A stretch of 61,547 nt of DNA from JBBSNV01 sp964458605 (GTDB lineage: Bacteria > Pseudomonadota > Alphaproteobacteria > Reyranellales > JAQSWP01), in contig CAYWLS010000026.1 of the NCBI GenBank assembly GCA_964458605.1, positions 1 through 61,547 of the forward strand, written 5' to 3'. Positions 18,437 to 26,221 of this stretch are shown here, in pieces (the first letter of the stretch is position 1; the number at the start of each line of letters is the position of its first letter). The position numbers and the translations under genes were made by a program. The notes beneath the pieces are model-generated. The model searched no databases. It was not told the DNA's origin and was given only the letters and a program-made list of their open reading frames with translations.

Positions 18437-20142
18437 TCGAACCGGTCTCCGCCCGACGGCGCGATCAAGTCGCCAGCATCGCGATCCTGGTCGCGGCGCT
18501 CGGCTACGGCCTGCTGGCGGCCGGCGCCTATCAGTGGCGCCTGCTGGGACTGGCCGGCTGCTACGCCATTGCTATCGTCGGCTATCAGCGGCTGTTCGGC
18601 GAGCTTGGCGTGCTGTCCCTGGCGCAGGGCGCGTTCTTCGCCATCGGCGCCTATGCGGTGGCGCTGCTCAATGGCCACGGCGTGAGCGAAATGGCGCTGG
18701 CCCTGCCCGCGGCGATCGCCACGGCCATCCTCGTTGCCGCGCTGTGCAGCCTGCCCCTGCTGCGGCTGGGCTCGCACTATCTGGCGCTGGCCTCGCTGGC
18801 GCTGGCCATGCTGGTGCTGCTGGCCGCCATCAATCTCGATGGCCTCACCGGCGGCGCCAACGGGCTGATCCTGTCGACCCCGCCGCGCTGGCTGGGGATG
18901 ACGGCCACCGACAACGCTGCTCTCGCCGCCATCGTCGCCGGCATGGCGATCGTCGCTGCGCTTGCCTACTGGGCAAGCGGCGGCGGTCTGGCGACGTTGC
19001 GCCGCCTCGCCCTGCGCGACACGCCGCGGGCGGCCGCGGCGCTTGGCCTGCGCGCTTCTACCTGGCAGCGCGGCGCTTTCTGCTTCGCCGCAGCGCTGGC
19101 GGCGCTGGGCGGCGCGCTCTATGCACCGCTATCGGGCGTGGTGTCGCCGCAAGTGGCCGAGCTGACGCTGATGGTCAATCTGCTGGCCGCCGCGACCATC
19201 GGCGGCCGCGGCAAGGTGAGCGGCGCCTTGCTGGGCGCCTTGCTGCTGGTGCTGCTGCCGGAGGCGCTGCGCTTTGCCGGCAACTGGTATCTGTTCCTGT
19301 GGGGGGCGGCACTGCTGTTCATGCTGATCGTCATGCCCGCAGGCCTGGCCGGGCTGCTCGATGCGGCGCTGACCGGCAGGATCGCGCCGCGCTGGACGAC
19401 GGCGCCGCGGCAGGCGCCGGCTCCGCTGCGCGAGGCGGAGCTGCGCCTGCAGGAACTCCACAAGAGCTTCGGCGGCGTCGTGGCCGTCGACGGCGTGTCG
19501 CTCGAATTGCATGCCGGTCAGGCGCTGGTGGTGATCGGTCCCAATGGCGCCGGCAAGACCACGCTGCTCAACCTGGTATGCGGCACCGAACGGCCCGATC
19601 GCGGGCGCCTGCTGTGGCGCGGCGCCGACATCACCCGAAGCGATGCGCCGGCGCGGGCGCTCCTGGGGATCGCGCGCAGTTTCCAGGCCAGCGATCTGCC
19701 GGCCGGGCTCGCCGCACTCGATGCCGTGGCCAGCGGCGCCCAGCACATGGGCGATCTGGCCGCGGCGCGCGGCGCGGCGATGGCTCTGCTGCAGTCGCTG
19801 GACCTTGCCGATCATGCCACGGTCGCCAGCGAATCGCTGGCACCCGCCCAACGGCGGCTGATCGAAATCGCCCGCGCCATGATGGCGCGGCCGGCGCTGC
19901 TGGCGCTGGACGAGCCGACCGCCGGCATGAGTGTCGAGGCGCGTCGCCAACTGCTGGCGGCGCTGTCGGCTTGGCGCGTCCAGGGCCTGGCCCTGCTGGT
20001 GATCGAGCACGATATCGAATTCGCCGTCGCCCTGGCCGACCGGCTCTGCTGTCTCGATCGGGGCCGGATCGAAGCGCTGGGCGAGCCGGCAACCTTGCGC
20101 GCCGATCCCGGACTTGGACGCTTCTTCGGCGGTGCGCGATGA
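18433..20142 (+). CDS. Fused LivM-type permease and LivG-type ATPase
   Basis: This 569-residue fusion starts at GTG 18433, with GGAGAG 5 nt upstream. Residues about 1-305 are a LivM-type permease; they include LFGELGVLSLAQGAFFAIGAYAV and ATIGGRGKVSGALLGALLL. Residues about 320-569 are a LivG-type ATPase. It has Walker A GPNGAGKTT, Walker B LLALDEPTAGMS, and an H-loop in LLVIEHDIEFAVAL. The signature region reads LAPAQRRLIEIARAMM instead of the usual LPYGQQRRLEIARAL, a degenerate but recognisable form. Such fusions fix a 1:1 permease-ATPase ratio. The stop overlaps the LivF start (ATGA). Confidence 0.9.
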   Translation: MIEPVSARRRDQVASIAILVAALGYGLLAAGAYQWRLLGLAGCYAIAIVGYQRLFGELGVLSLAQGAFFAIGAYAVALLNGHGVSEMALALPAAIATAILVAALCSLPLLRLGSHYLALASLALAMLVLLAAINLDGLTGGANGLILSTPPRWLGMTATDNAALAAIVAGMAIVAALAYWASGGGLATLRRLALRDTPRAAAALGLRASTWQRGAFCFAAALAALGGALYAPLSGVVSPQVAELTLMVNLLAAATIGGRGKVSGALLGALLLVLLPEALRFAGNWYLFLWGAALLFMLIVMPAGLAGLLDAALTGRIAPRWTTAPRQAPAPLREAELRLQELHKSFGGVVAVDGVSLELHAGQALVVIGPNGAGKTTLLNLVCGTERPDRGRLLWRGADITRSDAPARALLGIARSFQASDLPAGLAALDAVASGAQHMGDLAAARGAAMALLQSLDLADHATVASESLAPAQRRLIEIARAMMARPALLALDEPTAGMSVEARRQLLAALSAWRVQGLALLVIEHDIEFAVALADRLCCLDRGRIEALGEPATLRADPGLGRFFGGAR

Positions 20143-20816
20143 GCCCGCTGCTGGAGCTGCAATCCTTCACCGTGCGGCGCGGCGGCGTGCCGGTGGTCCA
20201 GGACATTTCGCTGCGGCTGCCGCCCGGAGAGTCGCTCGCCGTGCTGGGCGACAACGGCGCCGGCAAGACCTCCCTGCTGATGGGCATCATGGGCCTGGCG
20301 CCGGCCAGCGGCGGGGTAAGCCTGGCCGGCCGCGACGTGACGGGCTGGCTGACCCATGACCGGGTGCGGGCCGGGCTGGGCTACTGCCCGGACCACCGCG
20401 GCCTCTTTCCCGGGCTGACCGCCCGCGAAACGCTCGAAGCGGCCTGCCGCCAGGGCGACCGGGCGGCGGCGGTCCGCCGATCCCTGATGCTGTTCCCCGA
20501 GCTGGCCGAACGCGCCGACGCGCCCAGCTGGCAATTGAGCGGCGGGCAGCAGCAGATGCTGTCCCTGGCCCGGGCCATGATTGGCGCACCCCGCCTGGTG
20601 CTGCTGGACGAGCCGGGCCTGGGTCTGGCGCCCGCCTTGCGGGCGCGGCTGGGCGAGGTGCTGGGTGCCTTGACCTGCCAAGGGGTGGCGCTGCTTCTTG
20701 TCGAACAGGATGTAGAGTTTGGCAAAAGCCTTTGCCAAAACTCGATAACCCTTCATCGGGGACGGATGGAACACCGCGGGAGACGTGGTGCCGGCACTAC
20801 CGCACCGCAGGATTGA
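20139..20816 (+). CDS. LivF-type ABC ATPase, unusual C-terminus
   Basis: This 225-residue ATPase has Walker A GDNGAGKTS, signature LSGGQQQMLSLARAM, Walker B LVLLDEPGLGLAP, and the switch region LLLVEQDVEF. Up to this point it is a normal LivF. After VEFGKSLCQNSITLHRGRMEH the ending differs from the usual LivF tail (normally a YVLE.G.I...G segment) and is short and basic, so the last 20 residues may be diverged or altered by a late frameshift. It completes the TPP-riboswitch operon: binding protein, LivH, LivM-LivG, LivF. Confidence 0.85.
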   Translation: MSPLLELQSFTVRRGGVPVVQDISLRLPPGESLAVLGDNGAGKTSLLMGIMGLAPASGGVSLAGRDVTGWLTHDRVRAGLGYCPDHRGLFPGLTARETLEAACRQGDRAAAVRRSLMLFPELAERADAPSWQLSGGQQQMLSLARAMIGAPRLVLLDEPGLGLAPALRARLGEVLGALTCQGVALLLVEQDVEFGKSLCQNSITLHRGRMEHRGRRGAGTTAPQD

Positions 20817-20860
20817 CGTGCTGCGGCGCACAACTGGGCCATGCGGAATTTTTGAGCAGG

Positions 20861-20874
20861 GCTAAGCGTTTAGC
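20861..20874. repeat. Small inverted repeat between livF-type gene and pyrE
   Basis: GCTAA-GCGT-TTAGC is a 5-bp inverted repeat in the 198-bp gap upstream of pyrE. It could be an operator half-site pair. There is no T tract, so it is not an obvious terminator. Confidence 0.25.
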
Positions 20875-20976
20875 ACCCTTGCCGGCCATAGAGGTTGTGC
20901 TAAGAACGTGCGCGCCTGTTGCGGGGAAAGCTGCGTCGCAGCGTGGCAGGCGGACGGTCGGAAGACCGGAATTTGC

Positions 20977-20995
20977 GGCCGGCGTGTCGCCGGCC
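20977..20995 (+). repeat. 8-bp leader hairpin before pyrE
   Basis: GGCCGGCG-TGT-CGCCGGCC is a perfect 8-bp stem with a 3-nt loop, ending 19 bp before the pyrE ATG. It lacks a U tract and could affect translation of pyrE or mark the end of the upstream transcript. Confidence 0.35.
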
Positions 20996-21014
20996 CGGTT
21001 GGGGGTGTCGGCAA

Positions 21015-21734
21015 ATGGCTCAGAAGAAATCGACCCGCAGCAAGACCGAACTGGCCGCCGCGCGCGATACGGCGAAGCTGCTGCTGGAGATCGAGGCCGT
21101 GCATTGCCGCCCCGATCAACCCTTCATCTTCACCTCCGGCCGCGCCAGCCCGGTCTATATCGACTGCCGCAAGATCATTTCCTTCGCCGAGGCGCGCAGC
21201 AAGATCATGGCGCATGGCCACAAGGTGATCGACGAGAAGATCAAATGGAGCCGCATCGACGTCGTGGCCGGCGGCGAGACCGCCGGCATCCCCTTCGCCG
21301 CCTGGCTGGCCGACAAGGCCAAGAAGCCGATGGTCTATGTGCGCAAACAGCCCAAAGGCTTTGGCCGCATGGCGCAGATCGAGGGCGAACTGAAGAAGAA
21401 CCAGCGCACCCTGCTGGTCGAGGATCTCGCCACCGACGGCGGCAGCAAGGTCACCTTCGTCGAAGCGCTGCGCAAGGCCGACGCCAAGGTCAGCGACGTG
21501 TTCGTGGTTTTCGAATACGGCATCTTCCCGCAGGCGCTCGACAGCCTGGCGGTGATGGGCGTGAAGCTGCATTCGCTGGCCACCTGGTGGGACGTGCTGG
21601 AGGCGGCCGAGAAGCACAAATATTTCGACAAGAAGGCCCTCGAAGTCACCCGCGCCTTCCTGGAGAAGCCGGAGGAATGGTCGGCGACGCATGGCGGCGC
21701 CAAGCCGCGGACGCCCGCACCCGCACGCGGCTGA
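21015..21734 (+). CDS. pyrE: Orotate phosphoribosyltransferase
   Basis: This 239-residue enzyme joins orotate and PRPP to give orotidine 5'-phosphate in pyrimidine synthesis. The PRPP-binding motif is LLVEDLATDGGSKVTFVEAL. The family pattern FIFTSGRASPVYIDCRKIIS appears near the N-terminus, and VVAGGETAGIPFAAWLADK in the middle. The ATG at 21015 gives MAQKKSTRSKTELAAARDTAKLLLEI. An earlier in-frame start would add a poorly conserved stretch across the leader hairpin. The stop lies 13 bp before the isomerase-like gene, so the two may be co-transcribed although their pathways differ. Confidence 0.93.
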   Translation: MAQKKSTRSKTELAAARDTAKLLLEIEAVHCRPDQPFIFTSGRASPVYIDCRKIISFAEARSKIMAHGHKVIDEKIKWSRIDVVAGGETAGIPFAAWLADKAKKPMVYVRKQPKGFGRMAQIEGELKKNQRTLLVEDLATDGGSKVTFVEALRKADAKVSDVFVVFEYGIFPQALDSLAVMGVKLHSLATWWDVLEAAEKHKYFDKKALEVTRAFLEKPEEWSATHGGAKPRTPAPARG

Positions 21735-21747
21735 TGCGGCGCGCCTG

Positions 21748-22521
21748 ATGCGTTTTGCCGCCAATCTCCATTTCCTGTTCACCGAAGTCCCGTTCCTCGA
21801 ACGCTTCGCCATGGCCAAGCGCCATGGCTTCAACGCCGTCGAATTCATGTTCCCCGACGGCGAGAAGCTCGAGGACATCGCCGTCGCCCAGCACGAAAGC
21901 CAGACCAACGTGGTCCTGATCAACCTGCCGCACGGCGATTTCGCGGCGGGCGATCGCGGACTGGCCTGCCTGCCCGATCGCATCCCCGAGTTCCGCGCCG
22001 CCGTCGGCACCGGCATCACTTTCGCCCGCGCCCTGGGCTGCCCTCGCCTGCACGCGCTGGCCGGAATCGTGCCCAAGGGCGCCGACCGGAAGCGCTGCCT
22101 CGATACCCTGGTCGACAATCTGCAATATGCCTGCGATGCGGCGGCCCGCCACGACATCGACATCGCGCTCGAGCCGATCAACACGCGCGACATGCCGGGC
22201 TTCGTGGTCAGCCGCTCCGACGAGGCGATGGACGTGATCGAGCGCGCCGACCGGACCAACCTGCATCTGCAATACGACATCTATCACATGCAGGTCATGG
22301 AAGGAGACCTGATCCCCACCATGCGCCGGCTGAAGGATCGCATCGGCCACGTCCAGTTCGCCGACACGCCCGGCCGGCACCAGCCGGGCACCGGCGAGAT
22401 CAATTTCGCCAACGTGTTCGCGGCGCTGGACGACATGGGCTATGACGGCTACGTCGCCGCCGAATACCGGCCCAGCGGCACGAGCGAGGAGAGTCTCGGT
22501 TGGTTCGAGTCCTATCGCTAG
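21748..22521 (+). CDS. hyi: Hydroxypyruvate isomerase-like protein (Hyi family)
   Basis: The 257 residues form a TIM-barrel sugar isomerase. MRFAANLHFLFTEVPFLERF is the usual opening. Metal ligands are expected in IALEPINTRDMPGF (Glu), LQYDIYHMQVMEGDL (Asp, His), HVQFADTPGRHQPGTGEI and AAEYRPSGTSEESLGWF (Glu). Hyi converts hydroxypyruvate and tartronate semialdehyde, but many relatives have other or unknown substrates, and no glyoxylate carboligase gene is near. Length is normal. The 3' end overlaps the TTG start of the binding-protein gene by 22 bp, indicating co-translation with the importer. Confidence 0.85.
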   Translation: MRFAANLHFLFTEVPFLERFAMAKRHGFNAVEFMFPDGEKLEDIAVAQHESQTNVVLINLPHGDFAAGDRGLACLPDRIPEFRAAVGTGITFARALGCPRLHALAGIVPKGADRKRCLDTLVDNLQYACDAAARHDIDIALEPINTRDMPGFVVSRSDEAMDVIERADRTNLHLQYDIYHMQVMEGDLIPTMRRLKDRIGHVQFADTPGRHQPGTGEINFANVFAALDDMGYDGYVAAEYRPSGTSEESLGWFESYR

Positions 22522-24164
22522 CCAAGGCATTGCTTGTCGCCGTCGCCCTGCTCGGCGCCGCTGCGGCGGCCCAGGCCAAGGACGACCTGATCGTCGGCAT
22601 GACGCAATACCCGACGACCTTCAATCCGCTGATCGGCTCGACCCTGGCGCGCACCCTGGTGATCAATGCCGTGATGCGCCCGCTCACCGCCTTCGACGCC
22701 GAGTGGAAGCAGGTCTGCCTGCTGTGCACCGAAGTGCCGAGCATGGACAACGGCCGGGTCAGGATCGAGGACCTGCCCGACGGCAAGAAGGGCATGGCCG
22801 TGCACTTCACCCTGCGCGAGAACGCCCGCTGGGCGGACGGCGCGAAAGTCACGCCCGACGATGTCGTCTTTTCCTGGCAGGTCGGCAAGCATCCGCAATC
22901 GGGCGTCGCCGCCGCCGACTACTTCAACCACATCACCCGGATCGACGTGGCGGACGAGCGCAACTTCACCCTGCATATCGACCGCGTGGTGTGGAACTAC
23001 AACAGCTACGCCCCGCCGCCGATGCCGGCCCATATCGAGCGCCGGATCTTCGAAGCTGACCCGGCGCAATACCACAACCGCTCCAAGTTCGAGACGGATA
23101 CGACCAATCCGGGCCTGTATTTCGGCCCCTATCGCATCGCCGCGGCGACGCCCGGCGTCAGCATCGCACTGGCGCCCAATCCCTACTGGTACGGCGAGAA
23201 GCCGCATTTCAAGCGCATCGTGTTCAAGATCGTCGAGAACACCGCGGCGCTGGAAGCCAACCTGCTGTCCGGCAGCATCGACTATATCCTGGGCGAGCTG
23301 GGCCTGTCGCTCGACCAGGCGCTGGCCTTCGAGAAGCGCAACCGCGACCGCTTCGACTACATCTACAAGAACAGCCTGATCTACGAGCACATCGACCTGA
23401 ACCTCGACAACAAGCTGCTGCAGGACAAGCGCGTGCGCCAGGCGCTGCTCTATGCGCTCGACCGCCAGACCATCGTGCAGAAGCTGTTCGAGGGCAAGCA
23501 GCCGGTGGCTGACGGCTTCGTGCCGCCGCTCGATCCCAACTATTCGCCGGACGTGCCGAAATATCCTTACGACCCCAAGAAGGCGGCGGCGCTGCTCGAC
23601 GAGGCCGGATTCAAGCTGCAGAACGGCGTGCGCACGAATGCCGCCGGCCAGAAACTGTCGCTGGAGCTGGTGACCACCGCCGGCAACCGGGTGCGCGAGC
23701 TGGTGCAGCAGGTGCTGCAGTCGCAATGGAAGCGGATCGGCGTCGAGATCCGGCTCAAGGCGCTGCCGCCGCGGGTGTTCTCCGACAATCTCGACCATCG
23801 CGACTTCGGCGCCATGGCGATGTATGCCTGGGTCAGCGGGCCGGACACGCCGCCGCGCCCCACCCTGCATTCGCAGGAGATTCCCAGCGCCGCCAACAAC
23901 TGGTCGGGCCAGAACTACCCCGCCTTCCGCAGCGCGGCGATGGACAAGGTGCTGGACCAATTCGACGTCGAGCTGGATGCCGCCAAGCGCAAGGCCCTGG
24001 CGGCGCAGATGCAGCGCATCTACGACGAGGAGCTGCCGGTGCTGCCGCTCTATTTCCGCGCCGATCCGTTCATCCTGCCCAAATGGCTGAAGGGCGTGGT
24101 GCCGACCGGCCAGTCCGACGGCACCACGCTGTGGATCGAGCAGTGGCACGACACGCGCAATTGA
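22500..24164 (+). CDS. Peptide-type (SBP_bac_5) ABC binding protein, TTG start
   Basis: This 554-residue periplasmic binding protein starts at TTG 22500, with AGGAGAG about 8 nt upstream. The signal peptide is VRVLSLAKALLVAVALLGAA, ending at AQAKD. The Dpp/Opp-family pattern includes VGMTQYPTTFNPLIG, FTLRENARWADGAKVTPDDVVFSW, and DKRVRQALLYALDRQTIVQKL. Ligands of the family are peptides, but also nickel, opines and sugars, so the substrate is uncertain. The two cysteines in VCLLCTE may pair. It is followed by two permease genes but no ATPase genes. Confidence 0.9.
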   Translation: MVRVLSLAKALLVAVALLGAAAAAQAKDDLIVGMTQYPTTFNPLIGSTLARTLVINAVMRPLTAFDAEWKQVCLLCTEVPSMDNGRVRIEDLPDGKKGMAVHFTLRENARWADGAKVTPDDVVFSWQVGKHPQSGVAAADYFNHITRIDVADERNFTLHIDRVVWNYNSYAPPPMPAHIERRIFEADPAQYHNRSKFETDTTNPGLYFGPYRIAAATPGVSIALAPNPYWYGEKPHFKRIVFKIVENTAALEANLLSGSIDYILGELGLSLDQALAFEKRNRDRFDYIYKNSLIYEHIDLNLDNKLLQDKRVRQALLYALDRQTIVQKLFEGKQPVADGFVPPLDPNYSPDVPKYPYDPKKAAALLDEAGFKLQNGVRTNAAGQKLSLELVTTAGNRVRELVQQVLQSQWKRIGVEIRLKALPPRVFSDNLDHRDFGAMAMYAWVSGPDTPPRPTLHSQEIPSAANNWSGQNYPAFRSAAMDKVLDQFDVELDAAKRKALAAQMQRIYDEELPVLPLYFRADPFILPKWLKGVVPTGQSDGTTLWIEQWHDTRN

Positions 24165-24236
24165 GCGCCGCCTCCAACTCCCGCTGCGACAGGCCGCGGC
24201 CTTGCCGCCAGTTCGCCGCACGCTAAGCTTCGATCC

Positions 24237-25205
24237 ATGACACGCTACATCGCCAACCGGCTGGTGCAGATCCTGCTCGTGCTGCTGGCGATGTCGTTCG
24301 TGGTCTATCTGCTGATCGGCCTGATGCCGGGCGATCCGATCGACATCCTGGTCAATGCCGATCCGCGCATGACGGCGCAGGATGCCGCCCGGCTGCGCGC
24401 CGTCTACGGCCTGGACGGCAGCCTGGTCGAACGCTACCTGGCCTGGCTGGGCCAGGCGGTGCAGGGCAATTTCGGCTATTCGCGCTCGTTCTCGATTCCG
24501 GCCATCGAGGTGCTGGTGCCGCGGCTGGGCAACACCGTGCTGCTGATGGGCCTGTCCTTCGCCCTGTCGGTGGCGCTGGCCTTTCCGCTGGCGATCGCCG
24601 GGGCGCGCCGGCCGGGCAGCGGCCGCGACACCGCCATCAACCTGCTGAGCTTCGCCGGCATCTCGGTGCCGCCGTTCTGGCTGGCGCTGCTGCTGATCAT
24701 GCTGTTCGCGGTGGCCTGGGGCGTGCTGCCCGCCTCCGGCATGCGCAGCGACGATGCGATGCCCGGCTTCCTCGCCGCGCTGGTCGACCGGCTGCGCCAC
24801 CTGGCGCTGCCGGTGCTGACCCTGACCCTGGTCAGCGTCGGGCACTACACGCGCTATATCCGCGCCGCCATGATCGAGAGCCTGCGGCTGGATTTCGTGC
24901 GCACCGCCCGCGCCAAGGGCCTGCCCGAGCGGCGCGTGGTCTGGGGCCACGCGCTGGGCAACGCCATGATCCCGATCCTCACCATCCTGGCGCTGTCCTT
25001 CGGCGGGCTGCTGTCGGGTGCGCTGATCACCGAGACCATCTTCGCCTGGCCCGGCATGGGCAAGGCGATCTACGACGCCATCATGGGCAACGACTACAAT
25101 CTCGCCCTGGTCGGCCTGCTGCTGGCGACGCTGACCACGTTACTGGCCAATTTGGCGGCCGATCTGGGCTATGCCTGGCTCGACCCGCGCATCAAGCTGG
25201 GCTGA
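24237..25205 (+). CDS. DppB-type ABC permease
   Basis: This 322-residue membrane protein opens with RYIANRLVQILLVLLAMSFVVYLLIGLMPGDPI, the characteristic N-terminus of DppB/OppB-type permeases. The EAA loop that docks the ATPase is visible in DFVRTARAKGLPERRVVWGHALGNAMIPI. Six transmembrane spans are expected. It lies 72 bp after the binding-protein gene and 4 bp before the partner permease gene. Confidence 0.92.
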   Translation: MTRYIANRLVQILLVLLAMSFVVYLLIGLMPGDPIDILVNADPRMTAQDAARLRAVYGLDGSLVERYLAWLGQAVQGNFGYSRSFSIPAIEVLVPRLGNTVLLMGLSFALSVALAFPLAIAGARRPGSGRDTAINLLSFAGISVPPFWLALLLIMLFAVAWGVLPASGMRSDDAMPGFLAALVDRLRHLALPVLTLTLVSVGHYTRYIRAAMIESLRLDFVRTARAKGLPERRVVWGHALGNAMIPILTILALSFGGLLSGALITETIFAWPGMGKAIYDAIMGNDYNLALVGLLLATLTTLLANLAADLGYAWLDPRIKLG

Positions 25206-25209
25206 CGCC

Positions 25210-26166
25210 ATGGCCGCCTCGATTCACGCCGACCCGACCCAGCACCTCGCGCCGCGCCATGCCTCGCCCTGGCGCCAGTTCTGGCGCCGCTTCCGGCGCC
25301 ATCCCGCCGCCACCGCCTCGCTGGTGCTGCTGGCGGTCATGGCGCTGCTCGCCATCCTGGCCGGGCCGATCGCGCAATGGCGCGGCATCGATCCCGACGC
25401 GGTCGATTTGCTGCAGCGGCTCGAACCGCCCTCGGCGCAATACTGGCTGGGCACCGACGAACTGGGCCGCGACCTGTTCCTGCGCCTGCTCTATGGCGGG
25501 CGGGTGTCGCTGTCGGTCGGGCTGGCGGCGGCGGTGATCTCGGCGGTGCTGGGCGCCGCGGTCGGGCTGGCCGCGGGCTATGCCGGCGGCATGGCCGATG
25601 CGCTGCTGATGCGCTTCACTGACGCCATGATCGCGCTGCCGATCCTGCCGCTGCTGATCGTGCTGGCGGCGGTCGACCTGACCAAGCTGGGCATTCCCGC
25701 CTCGATCGCCCAGTCGCCGGAAATGTCGCTGTACCAGATCGTGCTGATCGTCTCGCTGTTCGCCGGCTGGACCACGGTGGCGCGGCTGGTGCGCGGCATG
25801 GCGCTGTCCTTGCGCGAGCGCGACTTCGTGCGCGCTGCACGGGCGCTGGGGGCGCGGCCGCTGCATATCGTGCTGCGCCACATCCTGCCCAACTCGGCCT
25901 CGCCGATCATCGTCGCCACCACCTTGTCGATCGGCAACATCATCCTGTTCGAATCGGTGCTGAGCTTCCTGAATTTGGGCGTACGGCCGCCCAACGCCTC
26001 GTGGGGCAACATGCTGAGCAACGCCCAGGAGCTGATCTGGAGCGCGCCGGCGCTGGCGGTCTACCCCGGCCTGCTGATCTTCCTGACGGTGATGGCGTTC
26101 AACTTCGTCGGCGACGGGCTGCAGGACGCGCTCGACCCGCGCGCCGTCGACCGCCGAACCGACTGA
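25210..26166 (+). CDS. DppC-type ABC permease
   Basis: The 318 residues form the second channel subunit. A cytoplasmic basic N-terminus (WRQFWRRFRRHPAATASLVLLAVMALLAILAGP) leads into the first span. The family motif YWLGTDELGRDLFLRLLYGGRVSL follows, and the EAA loop is DFVRAARALGARPLHIVLRHILPNSASPI. I chose ATG 25210; an ATG 39 bp upstream would overlap the DppB-type gene. The operon ends here at a terminator without encoding any ATPase. Confidence 0.92.
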   Translation: MAASIHADPTQHLAPRHASPWRQFWRRFRRHPAATASLVLLAVMALLAILAGPIAQWRGIDPDAVDLLQRLEPPSAQYWLGTDELGRDLFLRLLYGGRVSLSVGLAAAVISAVLGAAVGLAAGYAGGMADALLMRFTDAMIALPILPLLIVLAAVDLTKLGIPASIAQSPEMSLYQIVLIVSLFAGWTTVARLVRGMALSLRERDFVRAARALGARPLHIVLRHILPNSASPIIVATTLSIGNIILFESVLSFLNLGVRPPNASWGNMLSNAQELIWSAPALAVYPGLLIFLTVMAFNFVGDGLQDALDPRAVDRRTD

Positions 26167-26170
26167 ATAC

Positions 26171-26201
26171 AGAAAGGTCCGCCGGTCGGGCGGGCCTTTC
26201 T
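26171..26201. terminator. Bidirectional hairpin terminator
   Basis: AGAAAGGTCCGCC and GGCGGGCCTTTCT form a 13-bp stem with one G-T mismatch position and a short loop, just after the permease stop and before the convergent M20 gene's stop. The A-rich and T-rich flanks let it serve both strands. Confidence 0.8.
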
Positions 26202-26221
26202 GCTTCGCTTGCGGTCAGCGG

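Noticed and set aside
22495..22521. tRNA-like GGTTCGAGTCC string
   Set aside because: It lies inside the overlapping isomerase and binding-protein coding sequence and no cloverleaf can be drawn around it.
22518..24950. Long minus-strand open frame opposite the peptide-type importer
   Set aside because: No family pattern, and opposite strand of a clear binding protein and permease.
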